Assembly: GCA_964035545.1 (NCBI GenBank) | Contig: OZ037766.1 | Span: 32,185,773 to 32,249,772, forward strand | DNA: 64,000 bases | Direction: 5' to 3' | From: Bugula neritina | Taxonomy: Eukaryota; Bryozoa; Gymnolaemata; Cheilostomatida; Bugulidae | Shown: one piece after another, positions 25,574-37,500 of the stretch | How the letters are laid out: each line of letters begins with the position of its first letter | Numbering within the stretch: position 1 is the stretch's first letter | Made by a program: the position numbers and the translations under genes | The notes under the pieces: generated by a model | The model's input: the letters and a program-made list of their open reading frames with translations, nothing else | What the model was told of the DNA's origin: nothing | Databases searched by the model: none

Positions 25574-28500
25574 TTACTGTACTGAAATTAGAGTGTTGAC
25601 TCTCTTATACATCTTGAGTGTAAACTCCCCTGTTTCAACACAGTCTGGAACGCAGGCAATCTCAAACAAGCACACGTCTTCCATCTGGTCTATGATTCCC
25701 ACTTTGCAAGCAGCATATACGCTTTCCGGAAAATTAGTAGCAAACTGACTCAGTGGTCCAAATGGGTTATCTTTCAAGTCCAATAAGACGTGGACATAAG
25801 TTTGTTCAAAGGCGGCGAGATCCTTCTCTGAAAGTACTTTTGACCACATCAGAACTTTAGGGACTCCAGAGCTGTAAGCGTCTATGAGGGTCACACACTT
25901 TGGTTTAAATGCACTTTTTGGATTCTTAAGATGGTAAATCTTCTTTAGCCAACATTTAGCTGATTGCAGCGGGAAGTTCAGATCACTATCAAGTACCTCG
26001 CTGCAATATTCTACATATCTATCCCTGAAGAAGGCAGCATCCGCTTGTAGCCTTTTTACCGTTTCTACAAGATCACTCTGAGCACAATCAACACGCTTTA
26101 TTGGAATCTTAGAATCCTCCTCGTGGTAGCCGTCATACATAGTAGCTGTGAGCGTAAGACGTGGCTTGCTGGTTTCTTGACTACTTTGCTCAGATTCTGT
26201 AATGGCAATCAATGGAAGTGTGATGGCAGCTAGACGCACTCTCCAAAGACGGGTGTAAGCCCTCAGCACTTCTTCTACAGAAAACCACAGGAACCGGTCG
26301 AGCAAATCTAACCAGTGTTGCTTCTTCTTTTCTGTATCCTCTAGCAAAACCAATTCATTAAGAATAAAGAAGTAAAGGTTGGCTGACAATACTACAATTT
26401 GTATAGCAATTATCGGATGGTTCTCGTCTGTATTACAACACATAAAGAATGCAAAGGCATTGCATTTTTTCCTCAGCTGATCCAGTTTTTCTTTTTTTGA
26501 AAGAGTGTTGTAAATAGCAAGAAAAGAAATAAAGTCATTTATCATCGTGCATGATTTATCCAATGGTCCTCCAGTCATAAGTGAGCCATACATTTCACCC
26601 AATACAAATCTCAGCTCATCATTAACATTAAAGTACAGATTTTTAAACAACAAACAGCATTGGTGAAGGTCGATTGGTGACTCTTGGTCAAGAAGGTTCG
26701 CAAGTTTGCCAATTAGAATGCCAAGGCTTTCTGTAGAGAATGCAAGTCTTGTTGCTACAGACTCAGTCTCCACAGTGACAGCATTATCAGAGATGGTCTT
26801 TATTAGCTCATCTACAGACATGGCTGCCACATTGTCAGGGTGGGTAGCTTCGGAGCTGGTAGCTTTGTTCTATAAAATATTATTTCTACAAATTGAAAAG
26901 CTAAAAAAAGATAATGTACTCACTGGTATAAAAATAGCAGCATATACAGAGACAATCCATTTGTTTAATTACCATAATATTTAGTAAAACTTTTAACAAA
27001 AGCTATTAATACTATTCAAATTGTAATCCATAAAAACTGTTTCTAAAATTTAGTTTTCATTTTACTATTTGTGCAGTATCTAAGATGTCATATGATAGTC
27101 AATTTGAAAGAGTTGTTATTAACACATCACACAGTTTTCATGCTTTAAGTAAAAGGCTGCAGCTGGTTAAATCAAGCTACCAATAAAACTGTTTCTTACC
27201 TGAGAATTTTGTTCAGCCTGCATCTCTTGTCTCATCAGCTCATCAAACCCTTCCATTACTTTTTTTGAAAATGCCAATAAAGTAGACATATCCTGGTGAT
27301 CAGTTGTAGAGCTAAAATAGTACTCTGCCCACATCCATCCATCATATACAACGAATGGAAGTGGTGAAAGAGAGCGCATATTTGTACCCGATTCATTACT
27401 AACCGGTTCTTCACTAACCGGTTCTTCACTAACCGGTTCTTCACTAACCGGTTCTTCACTAACCGGTTCTTCACTAACCGGTTCTTCACTAACCGGTTCT
27501 TCACTAACCGGTTCTTTACTAACCGGTTCTTTCCTACACGATTCCTTACTATCCAGTTCTTCAATAGTCTCATGTCTTGCTTCTTCTACGGAGCTAAACT
27601 GTTTAGTAGCAGAGGAAGCTTGCGTAATTGTATCAGTAGGTGAAGGAGAGCTGCAAACTTGCCGACTGGTGGAGAGTTTGTCATGTAACTGGTTACACGG
27701 AGCTGAGGATGTAGCAGAAGAATCTGTAGAGGTAGAATCACCAGAGCTGGGAGGCACTTTGTCTTCAGAGTTTTTATGTGAACTAGCTTGCTCTATAGCC
27801 ACAGTGGGAGCAGGAGAGTTTTCTTGGCGAGGTTGGGTAGCCAGGGGTATGGAAGGATTAGAGGTCTCTGTAGCTTTAACTGGCTGTGTAGTGACTGTAA
27901 GGATTGCACTTGCAAAGCGGTCTGTGAGATTATAAACATTCTCTGCCCACTACAATATAAAGTTAGCTTACTCAGTTCTTAGAATACACGGTGAGTCATA
28001 AGGTGAGTCATAAGGTGAGTCATAAGGTGAGTCATAAGGTGAGTCATAAGGTGAGTCATAAGGTGAGTCATAAGGTGAGTCATAAGGTGAGTCATAAGGT
28101 GAGTCATACGTCAGAAAGAGATAGAACATATTTACCTAATTCTATTTAGGAACAGTAATGGAAAAGTTGAGATAGCCTATGTTCTTTAATTATATTATCA
28201 AATTTTTGTTTGGGGCATGAGAAAATAACTTCTTATGCTACATTACAGTTACTAACCTAGAACACAGGCTTTTCTGAATTTCTCCATTAGTATTATTAAA
28301 CTTACCTCCCTATTTCTTCAGTGGAGTTAAATGAGAGTACGTGTATTATTTACAAAAAATTCTAGTAGTAGTAGTAGTTTACAGTGGTAAATAATATTAT
28401 GATAATTGAAAAGACAATATTATGAATATAAAACATGAATATTTTATCAACATAAAAATTGCTGGTTACCTATGCATAATATACTATTACTATTAGTATT

Positions 28501-29014
28501 ACTAATGCTAACACTAATTCAGTAATTGAACTGCCTATTAAAATATTAAATTGAATAAATACTATGTATACTCATAGTGATAGTGATAGTTATACATTTA
28601 TACTTCAAGTTATAACTGTATATACTATTAATATAAGAATTAATATACTAAATAACTACATATATAGTTATATACCTACAGAAGTTATAAGTAATACTAT
28701 GACTATAAGTATATACTATTAGTATTACTGCTAACAATAATTTACTATATATTCATTGAGAATATTTTTGAAAGATTTGCTACGATTAAGAAAATGTTAC
28801 TCACGGGTTCTCCAGTATGAGTTTCACACCACCTAGAATCTTCAAAGTAACGTTCCATCGCTTTGCAGTTTGCAGGAGACTGGGTTATTCTATTATCTGT
28901 ATTTATTTGAGATTGATCAGCTATTTTGAGTGTAAACTGAAGAGTGGCAAAGCTTGTACTACCTTCACGTAGCACGAGCACAGCTGTTATGCCTTTATTA
29001 CAGCTTCTAACCAT
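25574..29014 (-). CDS. Gene B: repeat-plus-helical-domain paralogue, 751 residues
   Basis: Three exons join in phase 0: 28805-29014 (70 codons), 27200-27949 (250 codons) and 25574-26869 (431 codons plus stop). Exon 1 begins MVRSCNKGITAVLVLREG and has several Cys but no obvious secretion signal. Exon 2 is Ser/Thr/Pro/Glu-rich and contains about ten EEPVS pentapeptides, then a more ordered segment with MSTLLAFSKKVMEGFDEL that resembles the helix module of gene C. Exon 3 encodes the conserved domain of the cluster. It has a hydrophobic central helix (IAIQIVVLSANLYFFILNEL, about residue 150 of the exon), a basic-aromatic helix (YTRLWRVRL), the MYDGY segment, the signature PLQSAKCW, and a Cys-rich end around FEIACVPDC. 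No known family can be named with confidence; function is unknown. Confidence 0.75.
27405..27535 (-). repeat. Coding 15-bp repeat (EEPVS) in gene B
   Basis: About nine near-identical copies of TTCACTAACCGGTTC on the plus strand. On the minus strand they encode EEPVS with KEPVS variants at the 5' end of the array. Near identity at third positions indicates recent expansion or homogenisation. Confidence 0.9.
27989..28108. repeat. 12-bp tandem repeat in gene B intron 1
   Basis: Ten copies of GGTGAGTCATAA lie about 40 bp upstream, in transcript sense, of the exon 2 acceptor. Confidence 0.9.
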
Positions 29015-30351
29015 AAAGCTCTCTTTAGTCCACGTGTTACATTACGTAATAAGTGGGAGGGTATTGTAATTAAAGCTTGCTTTGAATGAATAGAAATTCC
29101 CCACATCAATACTGGTGCTAAAGACCCATGACTTTCCAACATTACGTAATGCGTTAAAGCAGCCAATACAAAATAGTAAACTCAAGTGGTGAGAATAAAT
29201 ATATAACAAGAAAGTACAAATAGAAAATAAGTAAAATATTAGTATAGTGATTTACTAATGTTTCTAGCTTTGCTCAACTACACAAATAATAATATTAGTT
29301 TCTCTAATAGACTAGAATATAGACAGAACTGCTGTCTACTAACACTAACTAGTCCAGATTGCACCCTGCTTCTGCTATGTATGTTGTAACATAACTTAGA
29401 GTCATGTAAAGCTCCAACAGCTAGCAGGTTACAAAATAGTTCCCAGAGTAATAGCTAAGTGTTATAGCAAAAACTAAACTATAATTAAGTTGGATTTGTG
29501 TTCAAAACCAGCATATACTGTGATAAAATGCTTTTGTTTTGCAGCAAAGCAAATGTGAATAGTTTTGCTTTATTCTCTATTGTGAAACCTGAATCAATTA
29601 ATTTCGTGTTAGAATAATTATAAAAGAAGCTTGGAGTTTTTAACTTGTTTTGTGACACAGAAAAAGCTGATGATTCTATACTTCCGCTTTTGGTAGCATT
29701 TCACATATTTTTAAATTATATAACTCTATAAACCTCAACTCTGATTTCTTATTTAATTTGTCTTAACATTCTTTAGTATTCTAAACTGTTTGTTATGTGC
29801 TGCACATTATTTTTTATAAGAGTAGAACTAGTAGTTTGCTCAATTAGTTTTAAGAACTTATTTATCCAAGTTATATTAATTTTTAGGCTGTTTCCTAGAG
29901 TTGTGTTTCCTATTTGTAAAATAATGTTAATATCTAAAATAATGATAGTTGGTGAACAATTCTACAAGATGTTTTATTTACTTTGTATCTGCCATTTTAT
30001 AAACACAAGTTTGTTCAAATAAAACAATATTATGTGAAGTAAATAGAAACTGCTAGGAAATCTGACAGAATTTATTGCAAACTTTAACAAACCACAAAAC
30101 ACATAAATAAGACATAGAGTCTATTTCACTAGTTTAAATTATACTCTACAATGAAACAAGCAAATTCTGGTAGACTTTAGAGTAAATGAAATATTTTACT
30201 ATCAGTATACGTACATATTACCAACATTCCCTAAAGTCATTTCAACAAAAACACAAACAGGCCAAAACATACTTGACTAAACCAAACTATTGGAGTTTTA
30301 ATTAATGTTTGTGACAGTATTCCATAAAGTAGTACCTATTACATACATTAT
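29015..30351. other. Intergenic region with gene B promoter candidates
   Basis: No gene is seen. Close to the gene B start, ACATTACGTAAT occurs twice (about 29039-29050 and 29141-29152) and CCACGTG once (about 29031). TTACGTAA is the consensus of PAR/E4BP4-type bZIP factors and CACGTG is an E-box. A minus-strand AATAAA (TTTATT at 30071-30076), 275 bp past the gene C stop, may be its polyadenylation signal. Confidence 0.4.
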
Positions 30352-31575
30352 TCAACTGGAGGCTTCAACTTCTGGGAAACAAGCAATTTCAATCAGTGGT
30401 AATACCTGAGTACTATCAGGCTTGGTATGAGTTGCACTGAGAACATAACTATACTGGTCATCACTGAGGTTTGAGAGAAAACATTTCACTCCATCTGAAG
30501 GTCCTACTTTAGAGTCAAAACTAATGAGAGGAACAGGTTGTGAAGAACCTAAAGTTTGTTTCTGTCTGGAAGTTTTTGTTGAATCAACTTTAAAAGATTC
30601 TATTTCATGACCACCTGAGTATACGGATATCTGATGCTCTAGTGAAACCGTGTCTTGAAAAGATACAGGATTTACTAGCAGGCTCATCCAGCATACGCAA
30701 GATTCTAGAGGTTTATACAAAACATGGTTGAGCTCGGTGCACTTCATCTCAAGATATTGCTCTCTGAGTAACTGAGCTTGTGGTTGCATCTCCTTCAGAA
30801 CATCATCTAAGTTCATTTCTTCACACATGCGTGAACAACCAAGTTTAACATCTGAATGTTCCACATATATGTCAACAAGCTTTGTTTGGAGCTTGTAGCA
30901 TGGAAGTGTTGCACCTTCCAACCCACGGAGCCTAGCTTGCTCCGGCTCTACAAATGTCTTCAAGGTCATTGCTGTGGTGCCGTCAAAGCGCTTTTTCAAA
31001 AGTTTGCTAAACGCAGTCAAAACGTAAGTGATGCACTGGCTTGCGACTTCTCTGATTTTTACCAAAACTGATTGCATTGCTTCCTGATTGCGAGTTTCAA
31101 AGCTGATTAGTGCTAAACTCTGGAGAGTGAGAAAGTAAAGGTGAGCTGTTAGAATAAAAAGCGGTAGAGCAACGTCTGGGAATGACTCATCATCCATAAT
31201 CTTCTGCAGCTGAGCTTCTAGAATGTTTCCTGTAAGCTCCAACTCATTTCTCTCTTGGCACTCACTGTTTTCTACGATGGAGTTCAGAGATGTGTATAAC
31301 TCTATTAGTTTTTCCTCTGGAGCAACAGGGTCATACGTGTAAAACATAATGTCTTTCAGAGGTGTCAAATAGTCGGCAGAGTGGTTTTTGAATAGATTGC
31401 GGAATACATTTATTCCCTGAGAAGGACAGCCTGTAAGTGTGGAAAGCAGCCTGGAGATTATTACATTATACTGCTCATGACTAGAGCGAGCGATAGACTG
31501 AGGAACATACTCCCAGTTGTTTCTTCCCATACTAGCTCTCTGCCTTTGTGCAGCATCATATCTGCTTCTGTTACC
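30352..31575 (-). CDS. Terminal exon of gene C: conserved helical domain
   Basis: This exon encodes 407 residues plus stop, entering in phase 0 from exon 32188-32331. It starts GNRSRYDAAQRQRASMGRNN. Helical segments rich in Leu/Ile follow, then the hydrophobic helix ALPLFILTAHLYFLTLQSL (about residue 140), a basic helix LLKKRFDG, the segment KLVDIYVEHSD, and the cluster signature KPLESCVCWMSLLV near residue 275. It closes with YSYVLSATH and LIEIACFPE. It aligns throughout with the last exons of genes B, D, E and F by motif order and spacing, although identity is low. Confidence 0.8.
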   Translation of the reverse strand, partial: GNRSRYDAAQRQRASMGRNNWEYVPQSIARSSHEQYNVIISRLLSTLTGCPSQGINVFRNLFKNHSADYLTPLKDIMFYTYDPVAPEEKLIELYTSLNSIVENSECQERNELELTGNILEAQLQKIMDDESFPDVALPLFILTAHLYFLTLQSLALISFETRNQEAMQSVLVKIREVASQCITYVLTAFSKLLKKRFDGTTAMTLKTFVEPEQARLRGLEGATLPCYKLQTKLVDIYVEHSDVKLGCSRMCEEMNLDDVLKEMQPQAQLLREQYLEMKCTELNHVLYKPLESCVCWMSLLVNPVSFQDTVSLEHQISVYSGGHEIESFKVDSTKTSRQKQTLGSSQPVPLISFDSKVGPSDGVKCFLSNLSDDQYSYVLSATHTKPDSTQVLPLIEIACFPEVEASS

Positions 31576-34500
31576 CTAAAATATATACATACAGAAAACT
31601 GTAAAATCAAATTGATTAGTGTGACTGAATTAGCTAAAAAAATTTTTTAGTGTTATGTAAAGAAATGAGTACTTTTTGTTTTAAAATTTCTGTAACCGCA
31701 TGAAAGTTTGACACCCTCAGAGCTCAGGGCAGTTTTCAAAATGATATGTACTTCAAATCAAAAGATGTTATTATTTTTATGCTACATAATGCTGCATCTT
31801 GAATTATATAAAATATTATTATATTATATAATAAAGAACAAAGCATCTCAATATTGATGTAAATGCAAGTGTTGATGTACATGTAACTACAATTATTTAA
31901 ATAGAGACAAGCAGCTGTCTGAAAGGCAAGCTTTTTGACCAATCAGTAGCACAGCTAGTAATGCTGAACACATGTTTTGGCAGCATGTCAATAAATAGTA
32001 TTTATAAAAAGATGGTTGTGCACTAAGCTGGTGGTAAACTCTGGAACCTTCTAAGAGAAGATAAAGGAGCTGTATTATTATACTTGTAAAGGAAAATGCT
32101 GAGATACTTTGAATAAAACTGGAATCTCTACAACACACCAGCTGTTACATTCAGCATGCAGAATCAAGTAGAGCACTGTTTACTTACATTTTTGATAGTA
32201 AATGCTGGTCTAATTTGAAATTTTTTCTTGGAAGGATCCCGAGCGTCATAAAACCCAGAAACTCTTTGAAACAGTCGAAGAAGCAGCAGTATATCTCTTT
32301 CTACATGAGTCATTTCAAACTTGTCATCATTCTGTAAAAAGAGAAAAAATATGTTGTTATGTTTGTAATACGTTTCAAATCAAATAAATAAATTATTACA
32401 GATACAATAATATTGCAACGCTGCTACTCAGTTTGATAGATACACGCGCCCTATAACTTCTGAATTACTGACAGATAAAAGCAATTAAAATAAACTTTAA
32501 AATAATATTTTTAAGAAACAGAGAAACTATGAAATATTATTCACTCATTGAAAGCTATGAAAATACTATAAAAATATTTTCAACAAAATTAATTTTTATT
32601 GATATTATTAACAGAATTATTTTAAAAAAATTTAATTGCCATAAATGAATAAATTGCAGATATTGTGAGAATGTGAATGAGTGACAGTAGACACTATTGA
32701 TCATCTGCAGTGTTTATTCTGCTCTATAATTGTTTTATTTACCTAAAATTATAAATTACCATCACACAGCATTGCCATTGCCTTAAAGCACAAACAAGTG
32801 CTGTCTAATTTAATTACAACTTATAAAAAATGTGGATTTTATGATTCTAAATTTGTGCTGCAGAGAGAATGTTTTCAATAGAAATACTTACACTGGTAGT
32901 TTGTGTTGAGGTAGTTGTCTGCTTAGGTGCTGCCTCTGCTGCTGCTTTAGATGATTCTCCAGCTGCTGCCTCAGGTACTGGTTCAAGTGTTGCCTCAGCT
33001 GCAGGCTCAGGTGCTAGCTCAGGTGCTGCCTCAGGTGCTGGCTCAGGTGCTGGCTCAGGTGCTGGCTCAGGTACTGGCTCAGGTGCTGCCCTTATTGATG
33101 GAGTTTCCTCAGGTGCTGGTTCAGGTGCTGTCTGGGGCGCTGGCTCAAGTTTTGCCTTGGATGCATGCCCAGGTGCTCTTTCGGGTACTGCCTGAGGTGC
33201 TGGCTTAGGTGTTGCTTCAGGTGTTGCCTCAGGTGCTACCATTATTGTTGGAGTTGCCTCATCCTCCGGTTCAGGTATTGCTTCAGGTGCTGGCTCAGAT
33301 GCTGCCTGAGGTGCTGGCGCAATTGTTGCCTCAGGTGCATGCTCAGGTGCTCTTTTATGTGCTGCCTGAGGTGCTGGTTCAGGTGCTGCCTGAGGTGCTG
33401 GATCAGGTGTTGGTTTTTGTTCTGGTCTGCCAAAACCCTTTCCAGGAGATAATTTGTACCCAGACATGTCTGATGATATGGTTGATAACTTAGCTTGTCT
33501 AATTTTCCTGTATTGTGGTGTCCCAAAAGAAACGTTGAATGAGGCTCCAAGCAGAGCTGTGTCAGAGAGAGCCCTAGCAACAGTAGAGTCTTCAGTACCT
33601 GCGAATAATAATTATGAATGTCATTTGTCAAATTAGTATCAATATCTAACCCTACTAAAAGCTAATTATTTTTGATATTACATATAAAAAGAAGACCTAG
33701 TCATCTATAATATAAGTAATCAAGGTAAACCAATAGAATTAATATTATGAGCAAGTTTCAAGAAAAGTTATGGACAATTCTAATACTTCTGTGACTTAAA
33801 CTTTAACCTAAAAACAGCAATTAGAGACCAAAAGTAAACACTTCTAAAAACTTCAAACTAAAATTAAGGAAAAATTAAACTCCACTTACCGGTTGTGCAG
33901 TTGCTAACTTGCTAGTGCTATGTCCAAACTACTAACTAAAATGATTAGAGTGCCCAGCCGTGTTGCACTTAACTGCATATTATGTAATCAGCCCAAACCA
34001 ATAGAATTCTTACCCCAAATTCTTACATAACGAAAGTCAAGAAAGCAGTCATTTGGAACACAAGAGGGTTTTTAAGTGCAGGAAGGAAAATAATTGTTTG
34101 AACATTATAATTTTCACTTGAACTGTGTTTGCTTCATTGCTAAGCTGCTCCTTTACAAAATTTTACTCAAAATAATAAAAAGGTGACCCATCGGCTCACA
34201 AGGTAGGATCTGAATGCTATATCACTGCAGTTACTGCAACATATATTATCTGGTAAAGTATTGATTACAAACTATAGTTAATAGCATTTCTCTAGAGTCT
34301 AAACCTAGTATTTTATATTAAAAAAGTAGCAGATATCTTTTTATATGTTATTGTGAAAACCTAACTAAGTTTAATCAAGTTGAGAGAGCTAATTAGTTTT
34401 TAATTTTCAACTTCATGGAAACCAATTAAAGAGTACCTTAGTTATGTTCCACATATTATTATATACTTATAGTATATTACTATTAGTTTTTCATTTCCTC

Positions 34501-37500
34501 CATTACTGCACCTATCTCAATGTATTAGTTCGTATTGATCATGACCTCTCAAACTGTGACGTTTATCAAAAGTTAACCAAGCTATACAATTTGTGATTTA
34601 AAACAATGGAAGAAATGCAAATTTCTTTAACCTCACCTGAAACTTTAGGGGCACCAGAAGCGGTGATAGAATCAGTATTTGGGTTTTCAGTTGCTGCCAT
34701 ATCTTGACCCGCTGAACCCTTTACAACACCGGCTTGCGTTATCTACAACAGTGCTATAGAAATAAAAATAAATATCCAAAAGGTCATGGAGATGACACCC
34801 ACTGACTATTCTGATACCTACTGATTATTCTAAACTCGATATTATTTTGACACATACTGATCAGAGTTCTGATAATAATTCACCTTGGGCTCATCAGTAG
34901 GGTCTGCTGTATCTGCCTCCACCTGCTTGGTTGCTGTATCTCCCTCCACCTGCTCTGTTACTGTTTCTCCTTCCACTTGTTCTGCTCCTGTATCTCCTTC
35001 AATCTGTTCTGTTACTGTATCTGCCTCCACCTGCTTGGTTGCTGTATCTCCCTCCACCTGTTCTGTTACTATATCTCCCTCCACCTGTTCTGTTACTGTT
35101 TCTCCTTCCACTTGTTCTGCTCCTGTATCTCCTTCCACCTGCTTTGCTTCTGTATCTTCTGTTGTTCCGGTGTTCTCTGCTACACCTTCCGAGGTGTTCT
35201 CTCTCATTCGAGCTGCTAGTTTTGTCAAAAGTTGGAGATCCTTAGCTAATTGTAAATCATTATTTCCTATCTCTTCATATATGGGAGAAACATCATCATC
35301 TACAATATAAATACCAACAACTCATCCTCTAATAACACAATCCAACATAACTATTTTCAAAAACTTTGGCAATGAAATTGTGTGCAGCATTTAATCAAAG
35401 CTACACTCACTTTTTATCTAATTTCAACAGGACTTTGAACATCATAGTAAGTATTTTTTAATTGAATGAAATTAAAAGCTTTATTGCTTTCTTTTTATCT
35501 GTTCTCAATTGCAGTGAAATCACACCATATCATGTATCTACACCACACTGGTCTGTTTTCAGATTACATTTTAATCGAAGAAATTAATTACAGTTTATTA
35601 AAATATCTTGTTACAAATATACTATAGCTACCTCAAAGTATTTTGACAACTGAAGTTTGTGGTCACCTGCAAACTACTGCTTATGTAAGGTGATAATTGT
35701 GCAAGCCATCAATAACTTGCAATATGTGATTAAACAAATACGAAGGTGTTCACTAACCTTGTGCAGAAGAATCTCCCCGTGAAGAACTTTGTGCAGATGA
35801 GCTTTCAGCTGAAACATTGTCTTTGCTCGGCTCTTTATCAGACAAATCTGCTGTCGGAGACTTGATTTTAGTAGTTTGTGATGCAAGATTATCATTGCGA
35901 CTACTTTCTTCAATCAACCTAATTTGCTGGTCCAAGATGTCAGTTGATATCTAAGACATTAAAACTATTGAGCTAGACACACTAGTAGTAGACTTAGAAG
36001 TATCTATTTATTGCACAAACAAAGATTAAAGATCTGATATTTTAGCGATAGTTATTAATTCTCTAGAAAAATTTACTTAAAAGTAAATTAAGTTGATCTT
36101 CTTTGATTAAACAGTAACATTAACATGAAATTGAGACACTTTTGGGTAACAAAGAACAATCTAAAATAAAGCTATAAAACCATGTTTTAACACACTGTAG
36201 AGATAAAATATATTTCGATAGGATCAACGGTTTTACCTGAAATCCAAGATTAATCAATTGGGCAGTGGGAGACTCTCTGTTACTGGTCTGTAGTCCGGTA
36301 GGCTCGGGCAGGCTGAAATTTCTCATAGAAAAGAAATGCTGTGAGATCAAACAATTAGCGTTGTCTGCCAATTCCAGTGTTAGTAAAACATCCCTGACAA
36401 TTTCAGGAACATCTTCTCTATTCTTGACACTTGAAGCATTTCCTGGAAAACTACCAGCTGCAAGTGTATTAACTTCCATCACTTGCTCTGTTCTTGTATC
36501 TCCCTCCAACTGTTTCGTTACTGTACCTCCTTCCACCTGCTTTGTTCCTGTTTCTCCTTCCACCTGCTCTGTTACTGCATCTCCTTCCACCTGTTTCGTT
36601 ACTGTCTCTCTCCCTACCTGTTCTGTTACTGTATCTTCCTCCACCTGATCTGAATCTCCTTTCACCTGCTCTGTTACTGTCTCTCCTTCCACCTGCTCTG
36701 TTACTGCATCTCCTTCAACCTGTTTCGTTACTGTTTCTTCTTCTACCTGCTCTGTTACTGTATCTCCTTCCACTTGCTTTGTTCCTGTTTCTCCTTCCAC
36801 CTGCTCTGTTGCTGCATCTCCTTCCACCTGTTTCGTTACTGTTTCTCCTTCTACCTGCTCTGTTACTGTACCTCCCTGTACATGTTCTGCTACTGTATCT
36901 TCCTCCACCTGATCTGAATCTCCTTTCACCTGCTCTGTTACTGTCTCTCCTTCCACATGTTCTGTCACTGTATCTCCCTCCACCTGTTCTGTTGCTGTTT
37001 CTGTCTCCACATGCTCTGTTACTATTTCTCCCTTCACCTGTTTTGCTACTGCATCTCCCTCCACCTGTTCTGTTACTGTCTCTCCTTCCACCTGCTCTGT
37101 CACTGCATCTCCTTCCACCTGCTCTGTTCCTGTTTCTCCTTCCACCTGCTCTGTTACTGTCTCTCCTTCCACCTGCTCTGTTACTGTCTCTGCCTCAACC
37201 TGCTCTGTTCCTGTTTCTTTTTCCACCTGCTCTGTTACTGTCTCTCCCTCAACCTGCTCTGTTCCTGTTTCTCCTTCCACCTGCTCTGTTACTGTCTCTG
37301 CTTCCACCTGCTCTGTTACTGTCTCTCCCTCAACCTGCTCTGTTCCTGTCTTTCCTTCCACCTGCTCTGTTACTGTACCTCCTTCCACCTGCTCTGTTCC
37401 TGTTTCTCCTTCCACCTGCTCTGTTACTGTCTCCCCTTCCACCTGCTCTGTTACTGTCTCTCCCTCAACCTGCTCTGTTCCTGTTTCTCCTTCCACCTGC

